This document shows positions 1 through 9,400 of a stretch of DNA of 33,132 nucleotides, piece after piece. A program made the translations under genes and the position numbers. Below the pieces are notes generated by a model, which saw only the letters and a list, made by a program, of their open reading frames with translations, made no database searches and had not been told where the DNA came from. Position 1 is the first letter of the stretch. Each line of letters opens with the position of its first letter. Source of the DNA: Candidatus Nomurabacteria bacterium RIFCSPHIGHO2_01_FULL_40_20 (lineage in GTDB: Bacteria > Patescibacteriota > Minisyncoccia > Phycocordibacterales > UBA9973); contig MFTO01000008.1 of assembly GCA_001786835.1 (NCBI GenBank), positions 1 to 33,132 of the forward strand, read 5' to 3'.

Positions 1-655
1 CAAGCAAAAGTCCCGCGGCAAAATCATAACTACTCAAACCAAATTTTATATCCGCTTCAGTGCTACCCCGCGCCACATAAGCCAAATCAAAAGCGGTGCA
101 ACCAAAATCACGCACCGCAGAAACCACATTATCCGGTAAGTAATGCATTAAATTTCTACGCAATTCCTTATGGGCCGGCATTTTACCGGAAGCAACCGTT
201 ACTATCCCTTTTTTTGCCTCGTCTTTGGAGACATGAATTTTTTTATCGTTCCAATAGGCGCCTTTGCCTTTCTCCGCGTAAAAAAGAGTGTTCAGATTAG
301 GATTGTGAATTACCCCCACGATTAGTTCCCTTTTGTACGCAAGCGCAATAGACACCGCGAAAAGCGGAATTCCATTTGAGTAGTTCCGGGTGCCGTCGAG
401 CGGATCCACATGCCAAACATAATCGCTTTGCTCTCCCGTCATGCCAGTTTCTTCGCCTAAAATTGAGTGTTCCGGAAAATTTTCTAAAATTATTTTTTTT
501 ATTAGTTCTTCGGATTCCTTGTCGGCAATAGTGGTAATGCTGGCATCTTCTTTGAACTCTTTTAAAATCTCGGTCTCAAAATACTTTTCCAAAATTTTAC
601 CTGCCTCCTGCGCCGCCTTTATAGCCACTTCTAAACTTTTTGATTTATCCTGCAT
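1..655 (-). CDS. Inositol monophosphatase family protein (3' end cut off)
   Basis: Metal-dependent sugar-phosphate phosphatase of the inositol monophosphatase/FBPase fold, open at the window edge (about 218 codons visible). I translated it by hand from the ATG at 653-655. The family metal site is visible: GEETG near residue 68 followed by WHVDPLDGTRNYSNGIP near residue 82, where D-P-L-D-G-T binds Mg2+. Near the cut end, SSYDFAAGLLL matches the C-terminal substrate-side Asp motif, so only roughly the last 40 residues are missing. It begins 8 bases after the rpiB stop and probably shares its transcript. No clear Shine-Dalgarno is seen. Substrate could be inositol phosphate, fructose 1,6-bisphosphate or PAP; the sequence does not decide. 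Confidence 0.88.
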   Translation of the reverse strand, partial: MQDKSKSLEVAIKAAQEAGKILEKYFETEILKEFKEDASITTIADKESEELIKKIILENFPEHSILGEETGMTGEQSDYVWHVDPLDGTRNYSNGIPLFAVSIALAYKRELIVGVIHNPNLNTLFYAEKGKGAYWNDKKIHVSKDEAKKGIVTVASGKMPAHKELRRNLMHYLPDNVVSAVRDFGCTAFDLAYVARGSTEADIKFGLSSYDFAAGLLL

Positions 656-663
656 AAATTAGT

Positions 664-1134
664 CTAGTCAAGTTTTTTAATACGCCTAATATGGCGCTCA
701 TCTTCAGAGAATTTTGTACTAAGAAAAAGCTCCACCGCGAATTTGGCTTCGTCTTCAGAAATAAAATTACCACCCAAAGATAAGACGTTTGCGTCATTGT
801 GCTCCCTAGCAAGTTTTATTATCTCAAAGCTATCTGACTTTTTTTCCCCAACATCTGGGAGTTCTTGACCATAGAAGACTGCAGCGCGAACTCCTTTAAC
901 TCTGTTTGCGCACATAGCTTCCCCTTGCCCAGACTTACCTGAAATTATTCCAAACGCACCTTTCTCGCTGGCAACACGTTCCGCTAGCGGTCTGATATAG
1001 TCTGGATAATCATCCGTAGCTACATAATTGTAAGGACCCATGTCCTCAATCTCATACCCGAGTAGAGAGAGATAAATTTTTAATTTCTCTTTTAATTCAT
1101 AACCTGCGTGATCTGTTGCTAAATATATTTTCAT
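664..1134 (-). CDS. rpiB: Ribose-5-phosphate isomerase B (RpiB/LacAB family)
   Basis: Interconverts ribose 5-phosphate and ribulose 5-phosphate in the pentose phosphate pathway. 156 aa, normal family length. Visible family features: ATDHAG at residues 6-11 (Asp8, His9 substrate contacts), the anion loop SGKSGQGEAMCANR at 65-78, and EHNDANVL at 110-117 (His111, Asn112). The usual E. coli catalytic cysteine of CGTGVG is Ser65 here, while Glu72 sits in a G-x-G-E motif like that of the mycobacterial type, where a glutamate is the base; activity is therefore still expected. The start ATG lies inside the right arm of a 68-base inverted repeat (1133-1200), so translation may be controlled by that structure. 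Confidence 0.93.
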   Translation of the reverse strand: MKIYLATDHAGYELKEKLKIYLSLLGYEIEDMGPYNYVATDDYPDYIRPLAERVASEKGAFGIISGKSGQGEAMCANRVKGVRAAVFYGQELPDVGEKKSDSFEIIKLAREHNDANVLSLGGNFISEDEAKFAVELFLSTKFSEDERHIRRIKKLD

Positions 1135-1200
1135 CCCGTTAGAAATTAATTAATTTATAATTTTTACTAATTTTCCCGTCCGTTGAATTTCTAACGGGAT
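1133..1200 (-). repeat. 68-base start-codon inverted repeat, copy 1 (rpiB leader)
   Basis: On the minus strand the element starts with ATCCCGTTAGAAATT (1200-1186) and ends with the exact reverse complement AATTTCTAACGGGAT (1147-1133), a perfect 15-bp stem. The last two bases are the A and T of the rpiB ATG. A middle segment AACGGACGGG (1184-1175) can pair instead with CCCGTT of the left arm, giving a local hairpin that frees the right arm. Same length and plan as the copies at 13161 and 24746. Confidence 0.9.
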
Positions 1201-1207
1201 TCATAAA

Positions 1208-2239
1208 TTACTTTATCGTCTTCCCTGTTTTTATAACATGCTCAACCAAAGTGTAAGTGTACCCCATTTCGTTATCATACCAGCCCATGACTTTGACTAA
1301 ATTCCCACCGACAACTCGGGTAAGCGCCAAGTCCGCGATACAGCCGTGTGGGTTGCCTAGGATATCTGTTGACACTAGTGCTTCTTCGGTTATGGTAAAA
1401 ACTTTATTCCAGCGTGGATCCATAGACGCTTTTTTCAAAATTTCATTTACTTCAAGCGCGCTGGTGGTGCGTTTGGCGATGAAAGTGATGTCCACGATTG
1501 ATCCTGCCGGCACCGGCACGCGAATAGAAATACCGTCAAAAAGGCCCGAAAGCGATGGATAGGCTTTAGTGACCGCGATAGCGGCTCCAGTAGAAGAAGG
1601 CACGATGTTTTGCGCCGCCGCCCGTCCTTCGCGCAAATCTTTTTTACTTGGACCGTCCACCAGCGCCTGCGAGGCAGTGTATCCATGCACTGTGTTTAAA
1701 ATCGCTTTCTCAACTCCGAGCGCTTCATCTAGTATGCCTATGAGTGGCGAAGCGGCGTTGGTGGTGCAAGAAGCGTTGGAAGTAATATCGCAAGTGCCGA
1801 ATTTATCTTCATTCACCGACATTAAAATAGTTTCTCCTGGAAAAGAGCCGTCGCCTTTAGAGGGAGCGGTAATTACAACTTTTTTCGCTCCTTGGTCTAG
1901 GTGAAATTTCGCTTTTTCATAAGCGGTAAAAAGTCCGGTAGATTCTACTACCACATCAATATTCAAAACACCCCACGGCAACTTCGTCGTATCTTTTTCG
2001 GAAATAAATTTAACCGGCATGCCGTCAATAATAATCTCTCCATCTTTATGAACTATTTTTTTCTGCCAAGTCCGATACACTGTGTCGTATTTCAATAGAT
2101 ACGTCAAACTCTCTATGGACCCCAAATCATTTATCGCCACCACTTCTATCTCCGGTCGCTCCCAAGCAATTTTTAAAAATGCCCGACCGATTCTACCAAA
2201 ACCATTTATCGCTACACGTAATTTTTTTGTATCACTCAT
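1208..2239 (-). CDS. gap: Type I glyceraldehyde-3-phosphate dehydrogenase
   Basis: Glycolytic enzyme that oxidises glyceraldehyde 3-phosphate to 1,3-bisphosphoglycerate with NAD+. 343 aa, the usual length. Rossmann motif INGFGRIGRAFL at residues 11-22, Asp38 in AINDL (favours NAD+ over NADP+), catalytic Cys158 in SNASCTTNAASP, catalytic His in the HGYTASQ stretch near 185, phosphate-binding GRAAAQNIVPSSTGAA near 205-220, and C-terminal GWYDNEMGYTYTLVEH. The start is the only ATG that keeps the Rossmann strand; no Shine-Dalgarno precedes it, only AT-rich sequence. It lies 20 bases after the repeat-fibre gene and before rpiB, so a shared minus-strand transcript is likely. Confidence 0.97.
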   Translation of the reverse strand: MSDTKKLRVAINGFGRIGRAFLKIAWERPEIEVVAINDLGSIESLTYLLKYDTVYRTWQKKIVHKDGEIIIDGMPVKFISEKDTTKLPWGVLNIDVVVESTGLFTAYEKAKFHLDQGAKKVVITAPSKGDGSFPGETILMSVNEDKFGTCDITSNASCTTNAASPLIGILDEALGVEKAILNTVHGYTASQALVDGPSKKDLREGRAAAQNIVPSSTGAAIAVTKAYPSLSGLFDGISIRVPVPAGSIVDITFIAKRTTSALEVNEILKKASMDPRWNKVFTITEEALVSTDILGNPHGCIADLALTRVVGGNLVKVMGWYDNEMGYTYTLVEHVIKTGKTIK

Positions 2240-2259
2240 ATAAAATTAATTAATAAAAA

Positions 2260-5200
2260 TTATAAAACTTCCTCCTCGCTTGGCTCTGGCTCTGCGGGCC
2301 CGGGTTCCTGTATTATTTCCTCTTCCGGTTCTAATTCGGATTGAATTTCTTCTTCTTGATTAATAATCTCATCATATATTATATCATTTTCTTCTATTAC
2401 TGTGTCCTCCGTAGCCTCTGGCGTAGGAGAGATAACATCTTCTTCTAAAATTTCTTCAGTACTATCTTCCACAATTTCTTCCTCTTCTACTTCTTCCTCT
2501 GTATTTCCGTTATTATTGCTCTGATTAGAAATACTTTTTTCCTCCAAAATTTTCTTCAAGTCTTCTTCGTTGATACAAGTCTCGCCGATACATATTTCTT
2601 CCGTCGCCTCAAATCGCTCTCCCCTAAACACTTTGGCAAATATTTGACTGACTCCATTTTCAATATTTCCGAGCCACGCCCGCAACTTATCTCCAAAACT
2701 ATTTCCTTCGCTTTGGTCTTCGTTTGCAAAATCTTTAATTTCTTCTAACTGTAAATTAAGCTCGCCGATGGCACCCACTACATAAGGCATCATTCCACCC
2801 ATGGATAGAAATAGTCTATTTGTGCCATCTATCCACTGGCTTTTTTTTACTAAATCAGGGAATAATTCTTGCACTTCCTGAGCGATGAAACCGTATTTAA
2901 TCGGGTCGTTCGCGCCGTCGGTCTGCCAATAATAGGAAACAGGTCGAAGCTCTGAAACTTTTTCCAAAAGTCCAGTGCCGGAAAGAGTTTTTATATTTTT
3001 CTTGAGTGTCTGGTCGGATCCGCAAGTTGGACTGCCAGCATCGGCGGTAAAATTACAAGTAGAATTGGCGTCTTCGGTGCGGATTAGATTTGTAGCATCA
3101 GTGGTAGCGCTAGAGCCGACATGGAGCGCTACCGCGGGTGCAGAGTTTTGAATGCCGATTTCATTGTTCGCTAAATCTCCATACAAAGTGTCGCCGATAT
3201 TGAGTTCGTCGCTAGCTCCAACAGCTGTGGTATCAACATCATGACCGATTAAGATATTGCCACTTCCGGTAGTAACGGCATTACCAGCCTGAAAACCAAC
3301 GGCAACATTTGATCCGCCAGTAGCCGAAATAAGAGCGTCTTGGCCTATAGCCACATTTTGAGCGCCTGATATGACCGTACTAAGCGCATTTTTGCCGATA
3401 GCAAGATTGCCTTCTCCAGTAGTATTCGCATCTAAAGCATTCGGACCAATAGCGAAATTGTCGTCGCCTGTGTTAACTAACAACGCTTGGTATCCGATGG
3501 CAATATTGTTGTTCCCGATTAAATTCGCTCCTAGAGCATTGAGACCAATAGCTAGATTTGGCGTGCCGGAAGTATTTACATCGAGCGCGCCAAAACCTAT
3601 AGCAAAATTGTTACTTGCAGTGTTAACACGAAGAGAATCGTGCCCTATCGCTATGTTGGAGTCTCCAGAAATGTTTGTGGTAAGCGATTCGTGGCCAATG
3701 GCAAGGTTACTATCACCAATGGTATTGTTTGCAAGAGATAAACGACCAATAGCTAAATTGTGATTATTCGTATTGTCTTCAAGAGCTTGCGAACCAATAG
3801 CTAGGTTATTAAAACCTGTCTGATTTGCAGTTAAAGAATTGTAGCCAATTGCTAAATTAGTGGCACCTGTGGTATTTGCATCAAGAGCGTAAGATCCGAT
3901 TGCTAAGTTTGCGCTAGCAGTATTTAAGAGAAGAGCATTATATCCTATAGCCAAACTATCATCATCGTTCACATTGGCACCAAGAGCGCTAGAACCTATA
4001 GCCAAATTGCGAGTACCCGAAGTGTTGGCATCAAGTGCACTATCACCAATGGCTAAATTATTATCTCCGGTGCTTAAAAGAAGCGCTTGGTCGCCAATGG
4101 CAAGATTAGAATTTCCTGAAATATTTGCCCCAAGGGCATTCCGGCCGATCGCCAAGTTCGGCGTGCCCGTAGAATTATCATCAAGGGCATTAGAACCGAG
4201 GGCGATGTTGTTGCTGGCAGTGTTTAATGCCAAAGCGCTGTGGCCTATGGCAAGAATGTCATTACCTATCGTATTGGTGCCTAAAACGGAATTTTGGCCG
4301 ATAGCTATATTGCGAGTTCCTGAAGTATTAGAATCCATAGCATTGGCTCCGATTCCAGTGTTGTAATTTCCAGTATTTGCAAGTAGCGCTGAAACGCCGA
4401 TGGCTAAATTACTAAGTCCGCCTTGATTAGCTCCCAAGGCATCTACGCCAATAGCTACGTTGTGAGTACCTGTCGTATTCGCATCAAGAGCATTGGGACC
4501 GACGGCGAGATTGTAATTCCCGGTAGTCAAAAGCAGTGCTTGATAACCAACTGCAATATTAGAAGCGCCCGTCAGATTCGCGCCTAGAGCATTTACCCCA
4601 ATCGCCAAGTTTGGTGTGCCGGTAGAGTTTAAATCCAGCGCGCCGGAACCAATGGCAAGATTGTTGCTCACAGTGTTGTCTCCCAAGGCGTCATAACCTA
4701 TGGCTAAAATATCGTCCCCGGAACTGTTGGTGTAGAGCGAAGTGTAACCGATAGCTAAATTTCGAGCGCCGGTCGTATTTGTAAAGAGTGAGTTGTAACC
4801 GATGGCTAAATTGTTACTTCCAGTGCTGTTGTTGAGAGCAAAATTACCAATAGCAAGCAAGCCCGTACCGCTGGTGTTGTCATAGAGCGCTTGGACACCG
4901 ATAGCCAAGTTGTCGCTCGCAGTATTGCTCCGCAGAGCTTCCGCCCCAAAAGCAACGTTTTGGTCTCCAGTAGAAAGTAGAAGTGCTTGGTATCCTACCG
5001 CGGTATTCCAACTCCCCGTCAGGTTCGCGCCTAGAGCATTGAGACCGATAGCGAGGTTCGGCGTGCCGGTAGTATTGGCATCAAGCGCATTAGGTCCTAT
5101 AGCTAAGTTATTATCTCCGGTGCTTAAAAGAAGTGCTTGGTCGCCAATGGCAAGATTAGAATTTCCTGAAATATTTGCGCCGAGAGCATTTACACCAATA

Positions 5201-6318
5201 GCTAGGTTCGGTGTACCAGTGGTATTCACATCGAGCGCGTTCCTGCCTATTGCAATATTATTACTTGCAGTGGAAAGGCGCAGTGCCTGATATCCTATAG
5301 CGATGCCATTGTCACTTGAGATATTTCCAGCAAGAGAATCATTTCCAATGCCTATGTTGAACGAACCAGTAGTGTTGGAATCAAGTGAGCCACTACCTAT
5401 AGCGAGATTTTGTTGTGAAGCGTTTACAAGAAGCGCTTGATAACCGATGGCTATATTTTCATTGCCAACATTATCTGCGCTTAAAGATTGGTAGCCGATA
5501 GCTATGTTTAATGTGCCGATGACTCCTCCACCATCCAAAGCAAATGGCCCTATCGCTAGGTTGGGACCATCATCAGCGTTAAGTAAAGCGTCTTCGCCAA
5601 TAGCAATACTTTGAAATGCACCTACCCCATTCCCTAACGCGTTTTTGCCTATTGCTACATTCGTCAGACCGGAAATATTGGCGCCAAGAGCATTGGAACC
5701 TATAGCTATGTTGCTACTTCCATCTGTGTTTACATCAAGAGCGCCATAGCCTATGCCGATGTTGTCGTCCCCGATTGTATTATCATTCAAAACATTCTGT
5801 CCAAAAGCTATATTATACTGCCCGCCGATAGCTATAGCTGCTCCAGCTCCACTTCCGCAAAACATATTGAAATCAGTGGCGTAGTCGGTGATACAATCGC
5901 TTAAGCCATTTAAAGTGGTAGATCCACCCGTCACCAATTCAAATTCATCAGTAGTGGAATTGTAAGTGACCACATCGCCGTTTGAAGGTGTGGTAAATTC
6001 TGCTATCGGCATTGCTACAATTCCCTGCTCCTCGCCCCCGTAAAATTTTATTACCCCAGTCGTAAAATCCGTAACCGTGGTATCAAAATAAATTTCCCCG
6101 TTGGAGTCCACTGTCGGAGTAGCCGAGCTCGGCATGCCGAAAGTCACATAACAATTTGAATCCGAGGGTCCACATCCACCCCAAGCGGTACCCGTATCTC
6201 CCGGGTCTTGAATATTGTCCGAAGGTATAATAGGCGAAGCAGGGTTTCCGGCAAGCACGACAAAAGCCGAGGAGAGAAATAAAGCCAAAACATAAGCCAA
6301 AAACTTTTTCGCTTTCAT
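2260..6318 (-). CDS. Secreted repeat fibre with S74 peptidase (intramolecular chaperone) domain
   Basis: 1352-aa exported protein. Residues 1-24 form a signal peptide (KAKK then a hydrophobic run ending VVLAG). Residues about 165-1045 are roughly 50 tandem 17-residue units of the type N-L-A-I-G-x-x-A-L-x-x-N-T-x-G-x-x, like the head repeats of YadA/Hep_Hag proteins, which form trimeric left-handed beta-rolls. From Ser1101 (SDQTLKKNI) an S74 endosialidase-type chaperone domain follows, with the Ser and Lys pair used for self-cleavage, then SYYWQTD and GFIAQEVQELFPDLV. A coiled-coil-prone segment and a Glu/Pro-rich acidic tail (about 1240-1352) end the protein. No beta-barrel anchor, LPXTG or C-terminal membrane segment is seen, so attachment is unclear. 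Likely role is a surface fibre for adhesion (inference). Confidence 0.9.
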   Translation of the reverse strand: MKAKKFLAYVLALFLSSAFVVLAGNPASPIIPSDNIQDPGDTGTAWGGCGPSDSNCYVTFGMPSSATPTVDSNGEIYFDTTVTDFTTGVIKFYGGEEQGIVAMPIAEFTTPSNGDVVTYNSTTDEFELVTGGSTTLNGLSDCITDYATDFNMFCGSGAGAAIAIGGQYNIAFGQNVLNDNTIGDDNIGIGYGALDVNTDGSSNIAIGSNALGANISGLTNVAIGKNALGNGVGAFQSIAIGEDALLNADDGPNLAIGPFALDGGGVIGTLNIAIGYQSLSADNVGNENIAIGYQALLVNASQQNLAIGSGSLDSNTTGSFNIGIGNDSLAGNISSDNGIAIGYQALRLSTASNNIAIGRNALDVNTTGTPNLAIGVNALGANISGNSNLAIGDQALLLSTGDNNLAIGPNALDANTTGTPNLAIGLNALGANLTGSWNTAVGYQALLLSTGDQNVAFGAEALRSNTASDNLAIGVQALYDNTSGTGLLAIGNFALNNSTGSNNLAIGYNSLFTNTTGARNLAIGYTSLYTNSSGDDILAIGYDALGDNTVSNNLAIGSGALDLNSTGTPNLAIGVNALGANLTGASNIAVGYQALLLTTGNYNLAVGPNALDANTTGTHNVAIGVDALGANQGGLSNLAIGVSALLANTGNYNTGIGANAMDSNTSGTRNIAIGQNSVLGTNTIGNDILAIGHSALALNTASNNIALGSNALDDNSTGTPNLAIGRNALGANISGNSNLAIGDQALLLSTGDNNLAIGDSALDANTSGTRNLAIGSSALGANVNDDDSLAIGYNALLLNTASANLAIGSYALDANTTGATNLAIGYNSLTANQTGFNNLAIGSQALEDNTNNHNLAIGRLSLANNTIGDSNLAIGHESLTTNISGDSNIAIGHDSLRVNTASNNFAIGFGALDVNTSGTPNLAIGLNALGANLIGNNNIAIGYQALLVNTGDDNFAIGPNALDANTTGEGNLAIGKNALSTVISGAQNVAIGQDALISATGGSNVAVGFQAGNAVTTGSGNILIGHDVDTTAVGASDELNIGDTLYGDLANNEIGIQNSAPAVALHVGSSATTDATNLIRTEDANSTCNFTADAGSPTCGSDQTLKKNIKTLSGTGLLEKVSELRPVSYYWQTDGANDPIKYGFIAQEVQELFPDLVKKSQWIDGTNRLFLSMGGMMPYVVGAIGELNLQLEEIKDFANEDQSEGNSFGDKLRAWLGNIENGVSQIFAKVFRGERFEATEEICIGETCINEEDLKKILEEKSISNQSNNNGNTEEEVEEEEIVEDSTEEILEEDVISPTPEATEDTVIEENDIIYDEIINQEEEIQSELEPEEEIIQEPGPAEPEPSEEEVL
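3240..5820 (-). repeat. About 50 tandem 51-bp coding repeats in the fibre gene
   Basis: The repeat region is built from 51-bp units with a visible higher-order period of three units (types GANISG, LLLSTGD, DANTTGTP in turn). Some stretches are nearly identical at the DNA level: about 75 bases around 4055-4140 match 5105-5185 with only a few changes. That points to recent duplication or gene conversion, and unit number could vary between strains. Confidence 0.85.
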
Positions 6319-6325
6319 TCTTTTA

Positions 6326-6331
6326 ATTATA
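6326..6331 (-). promoter_or_regulatory. -10 box of the fibre gene (near-leaderless)
   Basis: On the minus strand TGATATAAT is an extended -10 (TGnTATAAT) seven bases before the fibre ATG. The transcript should start at or next to the ATG. No convincing -35 is seen, which the TG extension could compensate for. Confidence 0.6.
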
Positions 6332-6358
6332 TCAGAAAAAGGAAGGAAAATGTGAATA

Positions 6359-6367
6359 TGTTATGAT
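6359..6367 (+). promoter_or_regulatory. Extended -10 box upstream of dnaE
   Basis: TGTTATGAT fits TGnTATAAT with one change. It would give a leader of about 90 bases before the dnaE ATG at 6464. It is divergent from the fibre promoter less than 40 bases away. Confidence 0.4.
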
Positions 6368-6419
6368 ATTAATAGTGGAAACAAAAAATAAGCCAAAATT
6401 CGTGCATTTACACCCCAGA

Positions 6420-6455
6420 ACCAAAGCGCTTCGCGCTTGGTACGGGGCAGGTACC
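6420..6455 (+). repeat. Two overlapping hairpins in the dnaE leader
   Basis: ACCAAAGCGC (6420-6429) pairs with GCGCTTGGT (6433-6441) with one bulged A, and GGTAC (6439-6443) pairs with GTACC (6451-6455). The two stems share GGT and so compete. The second ends eight bases before the ATG. Such GC-rich palindromes contrast with the AT-rich leader and look like an inserted palindromic repeat. Confidence 0.6.
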
Positions 6456-6463
6456 CATTCCCA

Positions 6464-9400
6464 ATGAAACCACAATTTATACATTTACACACGCATTCAC
6501 ATTACTCGTTATTAGACGGGCTTTCTAAGGTTGGAAAGCTGGTTGAATTGGCCAAAGATTTCGGCATGCCCGCGCTCGCCATCACCGACCATGGCAATAT
6601 GTATGGCGCTATAGAGTTCTATAAACTTGCGAAAAAAGCAGGTATCAAACCAATTATCGGAGTGGAAGCCTACGTGGCAAATCGCAGTCGCCTACAAAAA
6701 GAGTCCGGCATAGATAACAAGCGCTACCACTTGACTCTCTTGGCAAAGAATTTGGAAGGCTATAAAAATTTGATGAAGTTGGTCACTCTCTCCCATATTG
6801 AGGGTTATTATTACAAACCCCGCATGGATAAAGAAATTTTGAAAAAATATTCAAGCGGTATTATCGCGCTCTCCGGATGTCTCGGAGGAGAACTCTCTCG
6901 AGCGCTTCAAAATGGGGATGAGGCGGAAGCGGAGAAAGTAATAAAAGAACATCAAGAAATTTTCGGCAAAGAAAATTATTTTCTGGAAGTGATGAGAGAT
7001 TTGAAAATAGACGGCGCACCCCTCGTGCGAAGTGGCATCATAAAACTTTCTAAAAAACTAGGGATTCCACTAGTGGCTACCATTGACTCACACTACCCGA
7101 GCGAAGAAGACCAGAAGGCGCACGATACTCTTCTCTCAATTCAAACCAATTCTGACATCAAAGATGAAAACAAATTTTCTTTCGGCGAGGACGATTATTC
7201 TTTTGTGAGCGCCGAAAAAGCTCTGGAATTTTTTTCCGATATTCCGAAAGCCGTGGAAAATACTATGAAAGTCGCGGAGATGTGCAATGTAGAATTAGAA
7301 TTAGGCAAATGGGTCTTCCCTGATTTTCCAGTGGAAAAAGGAAAAAGTTATGATGAAAAACTGCGCGAGCTCGCCTATGAGGGTTTTAGGAGACTTGGCA
7401 TAGAGCAAACAAATACCTTAAAAGAGCGAGTGGAATACGAATTAAAAATTATTTTAGATAAAGGTTACGCGCCGTATTTTCTGGTCGTGGGCGACCTCTT
7501 GCGTTATGCCAAAGAAAACGGCATCTTGACGACTATCCGCGGGTCGGTCGCCGGCTCTCTCGTAACTTATTTACTTGGAATAACAAATGTCAATCCCATA
7601 GAATATAAACTTCCTTTTGAAAGATTTTTAAATCCTTTCCGCCCGTCGCCACCCGACATTGATATGGATTTTGCCGACAACCGCCGAGACGAGATGATTG
7701 AATATGCTAAGCAAAAATATGGCGAAGACAAAGTAGCCCAAGTCGGAACTTTCGGCACTATGATGGCGCGTGGCGCAGTGCGCGATGTAGCGCGAGCGCG
7801 GGGCTTTGAATACACCGTCGGCGACAGAATTTCCAAAATGATTCCGCTCGGTAGTCAAGGCATGCCGATGACCATAGACCATGCCATGGAAATCGTGCCG
7901 GAGCTTCTAGAGGCTTATAAAAGTGAAAAAGATACCAGAGAAATTATTGACCTTGCAAAAAAATTGGAGGGATGTGTCCGGCATATTTCCGTCCACGCCG
8001 CCGGCGTGGTTATCTCGCCTTTACCGCTTCCGGAATATGTGCCGATTCAACACGACCCGAAGGGTGGAAAAATAATCACGGAGTATGATATGTATAGTAT
8101 TGAAGAAGCGGGACTTCTCAAATTTGATTTTTTAGGAATTAGAAATTTGGCAATACTTGCGGACGCCGTTCATCTGGTAAAGAAGTTTTATGATGTAGAT
8201 ATAGATATTGAACGCATTCCACTAAACGACAAAAAAACTTTTTCGCTCTTGGCCAAAGGTCAAACGGAAGGACTTTTCCAATTAAACGGCGCCGGCATGA
8301 CTCGCTATTTGAAAGAATTGAAACCCACCACGATTCACGACATCAATGCCATGGTGGCGCTGTATCGTCCGGGCCCGATGGAAATAATTCCCGAATACAT
8401 AAAGCGCAAACACAATCCGGCGCTCGTAAAATATTTAGACCCGCGAATGAAGAAATTCTTGGGTGAATCCTATGGATTAATAGTTTATCAAGACGATTTG
8501 CTTTTCTGCGCCTTGGAACTTGCCGGCTACAACTGGGAAGAAGTCGATAAATTCCGCTACGCCGTCGGTAAAAAAATTCCGAAAGAAATGGCAGCGCAGT
8601 ATGAAAAATTCACCGACGGTATCGTGAAAAACGGACAGACCAGAGAATTTGCCGAGAAACTCTGGAAACTTTTTGAACCGTTTCAAGCGTATGGTTTTAA
8701 CAAAGCGCATGCGGCCTCCTACGGCAAAGTCGCTTATCAGACAGCGTATATGAAAGCAAACTACCCGGTAGAATATATGACGGCGATACTCACCGCCGAG
8801 AGCGGAGATGTAGAAAAAATTGCGCAAATTATTGAAGAATGTAAAAATATGAAAATCCCGGTGCTTCCGCCAAACATCAACGAGAGCTATGGAGGATTTA
8901 CCGTTATTCGTTTTCCTTCTCCCGAGACCGAACCTCCAAGAGGAGGTTCGGTCTCTATGAAGTCCAAAGAAATTCGCTTCGGGCTTTACACTATAAAAAA
9001 CTTGGGCACCGATATAGGAGACACCATAATTGCCGAGCGAAAACAAAATGGAAAGTTTACATCAATTACAAATTTTTTAGACCGAATTAAGCATAAAAAT
9101 TTAAACAAGAAATCACTGGAAGCGCTCATCAAGAGCGGAAGCATGGATGACTTTGGCGAGCGCGGAGCTATGCTCTTTGGCCTAGAAGACATGCTTACCT
9201 ACAACCGCGAATCGTCAAATCAAAATGCAAATCAGACCTCACTTTTTGGGAGTGCAAATCCAAGCAACGCTCCGGAATTCAAATTAAAAAATACTGAAGT
9301 TGCGAGCCAGAAGGATAAACTGCTTTGGGAAAAAGAACTGCTTGGACTTTATATTTCCGGACATCCGCTGGACCGGGTGCGAGATAAACTGGAAAAGCGG

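Noticed and set aside
3371-5290. Three plus-strand open frames of 126-130 codons across the fibre gene.
   Set aside because: They are regular, repeat-derived antisense frames (each shows the same PIAK/PIAR pattern) opposite a well-supported coding gene.
3240-5820. A CRISPR-like array, because of regularly spaced repeats.
   Set aside because: The 51-bp units are continuous coding sequence with a protein-level pattern; there are no spacers.
2260-6318. Trimeric autotransporter adhesin of the YadA class.
   Set aside because: The head repeats fit, but the C-terminus is an S74 domain plus acidic tail, with no beta-barrel anchor.
6437-6463. TTG start nine codons upstream for dnaE.
   Set aside because: The added residues come from a GC-rich leader palindrome and PHP homology starts at the ATG at 6464.
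8477-9046. 189-codon minus-strand frame within dnaE.
   Set aside because: Shadow frame opposite an essential, clearly recognisable gene; no own homology seen.
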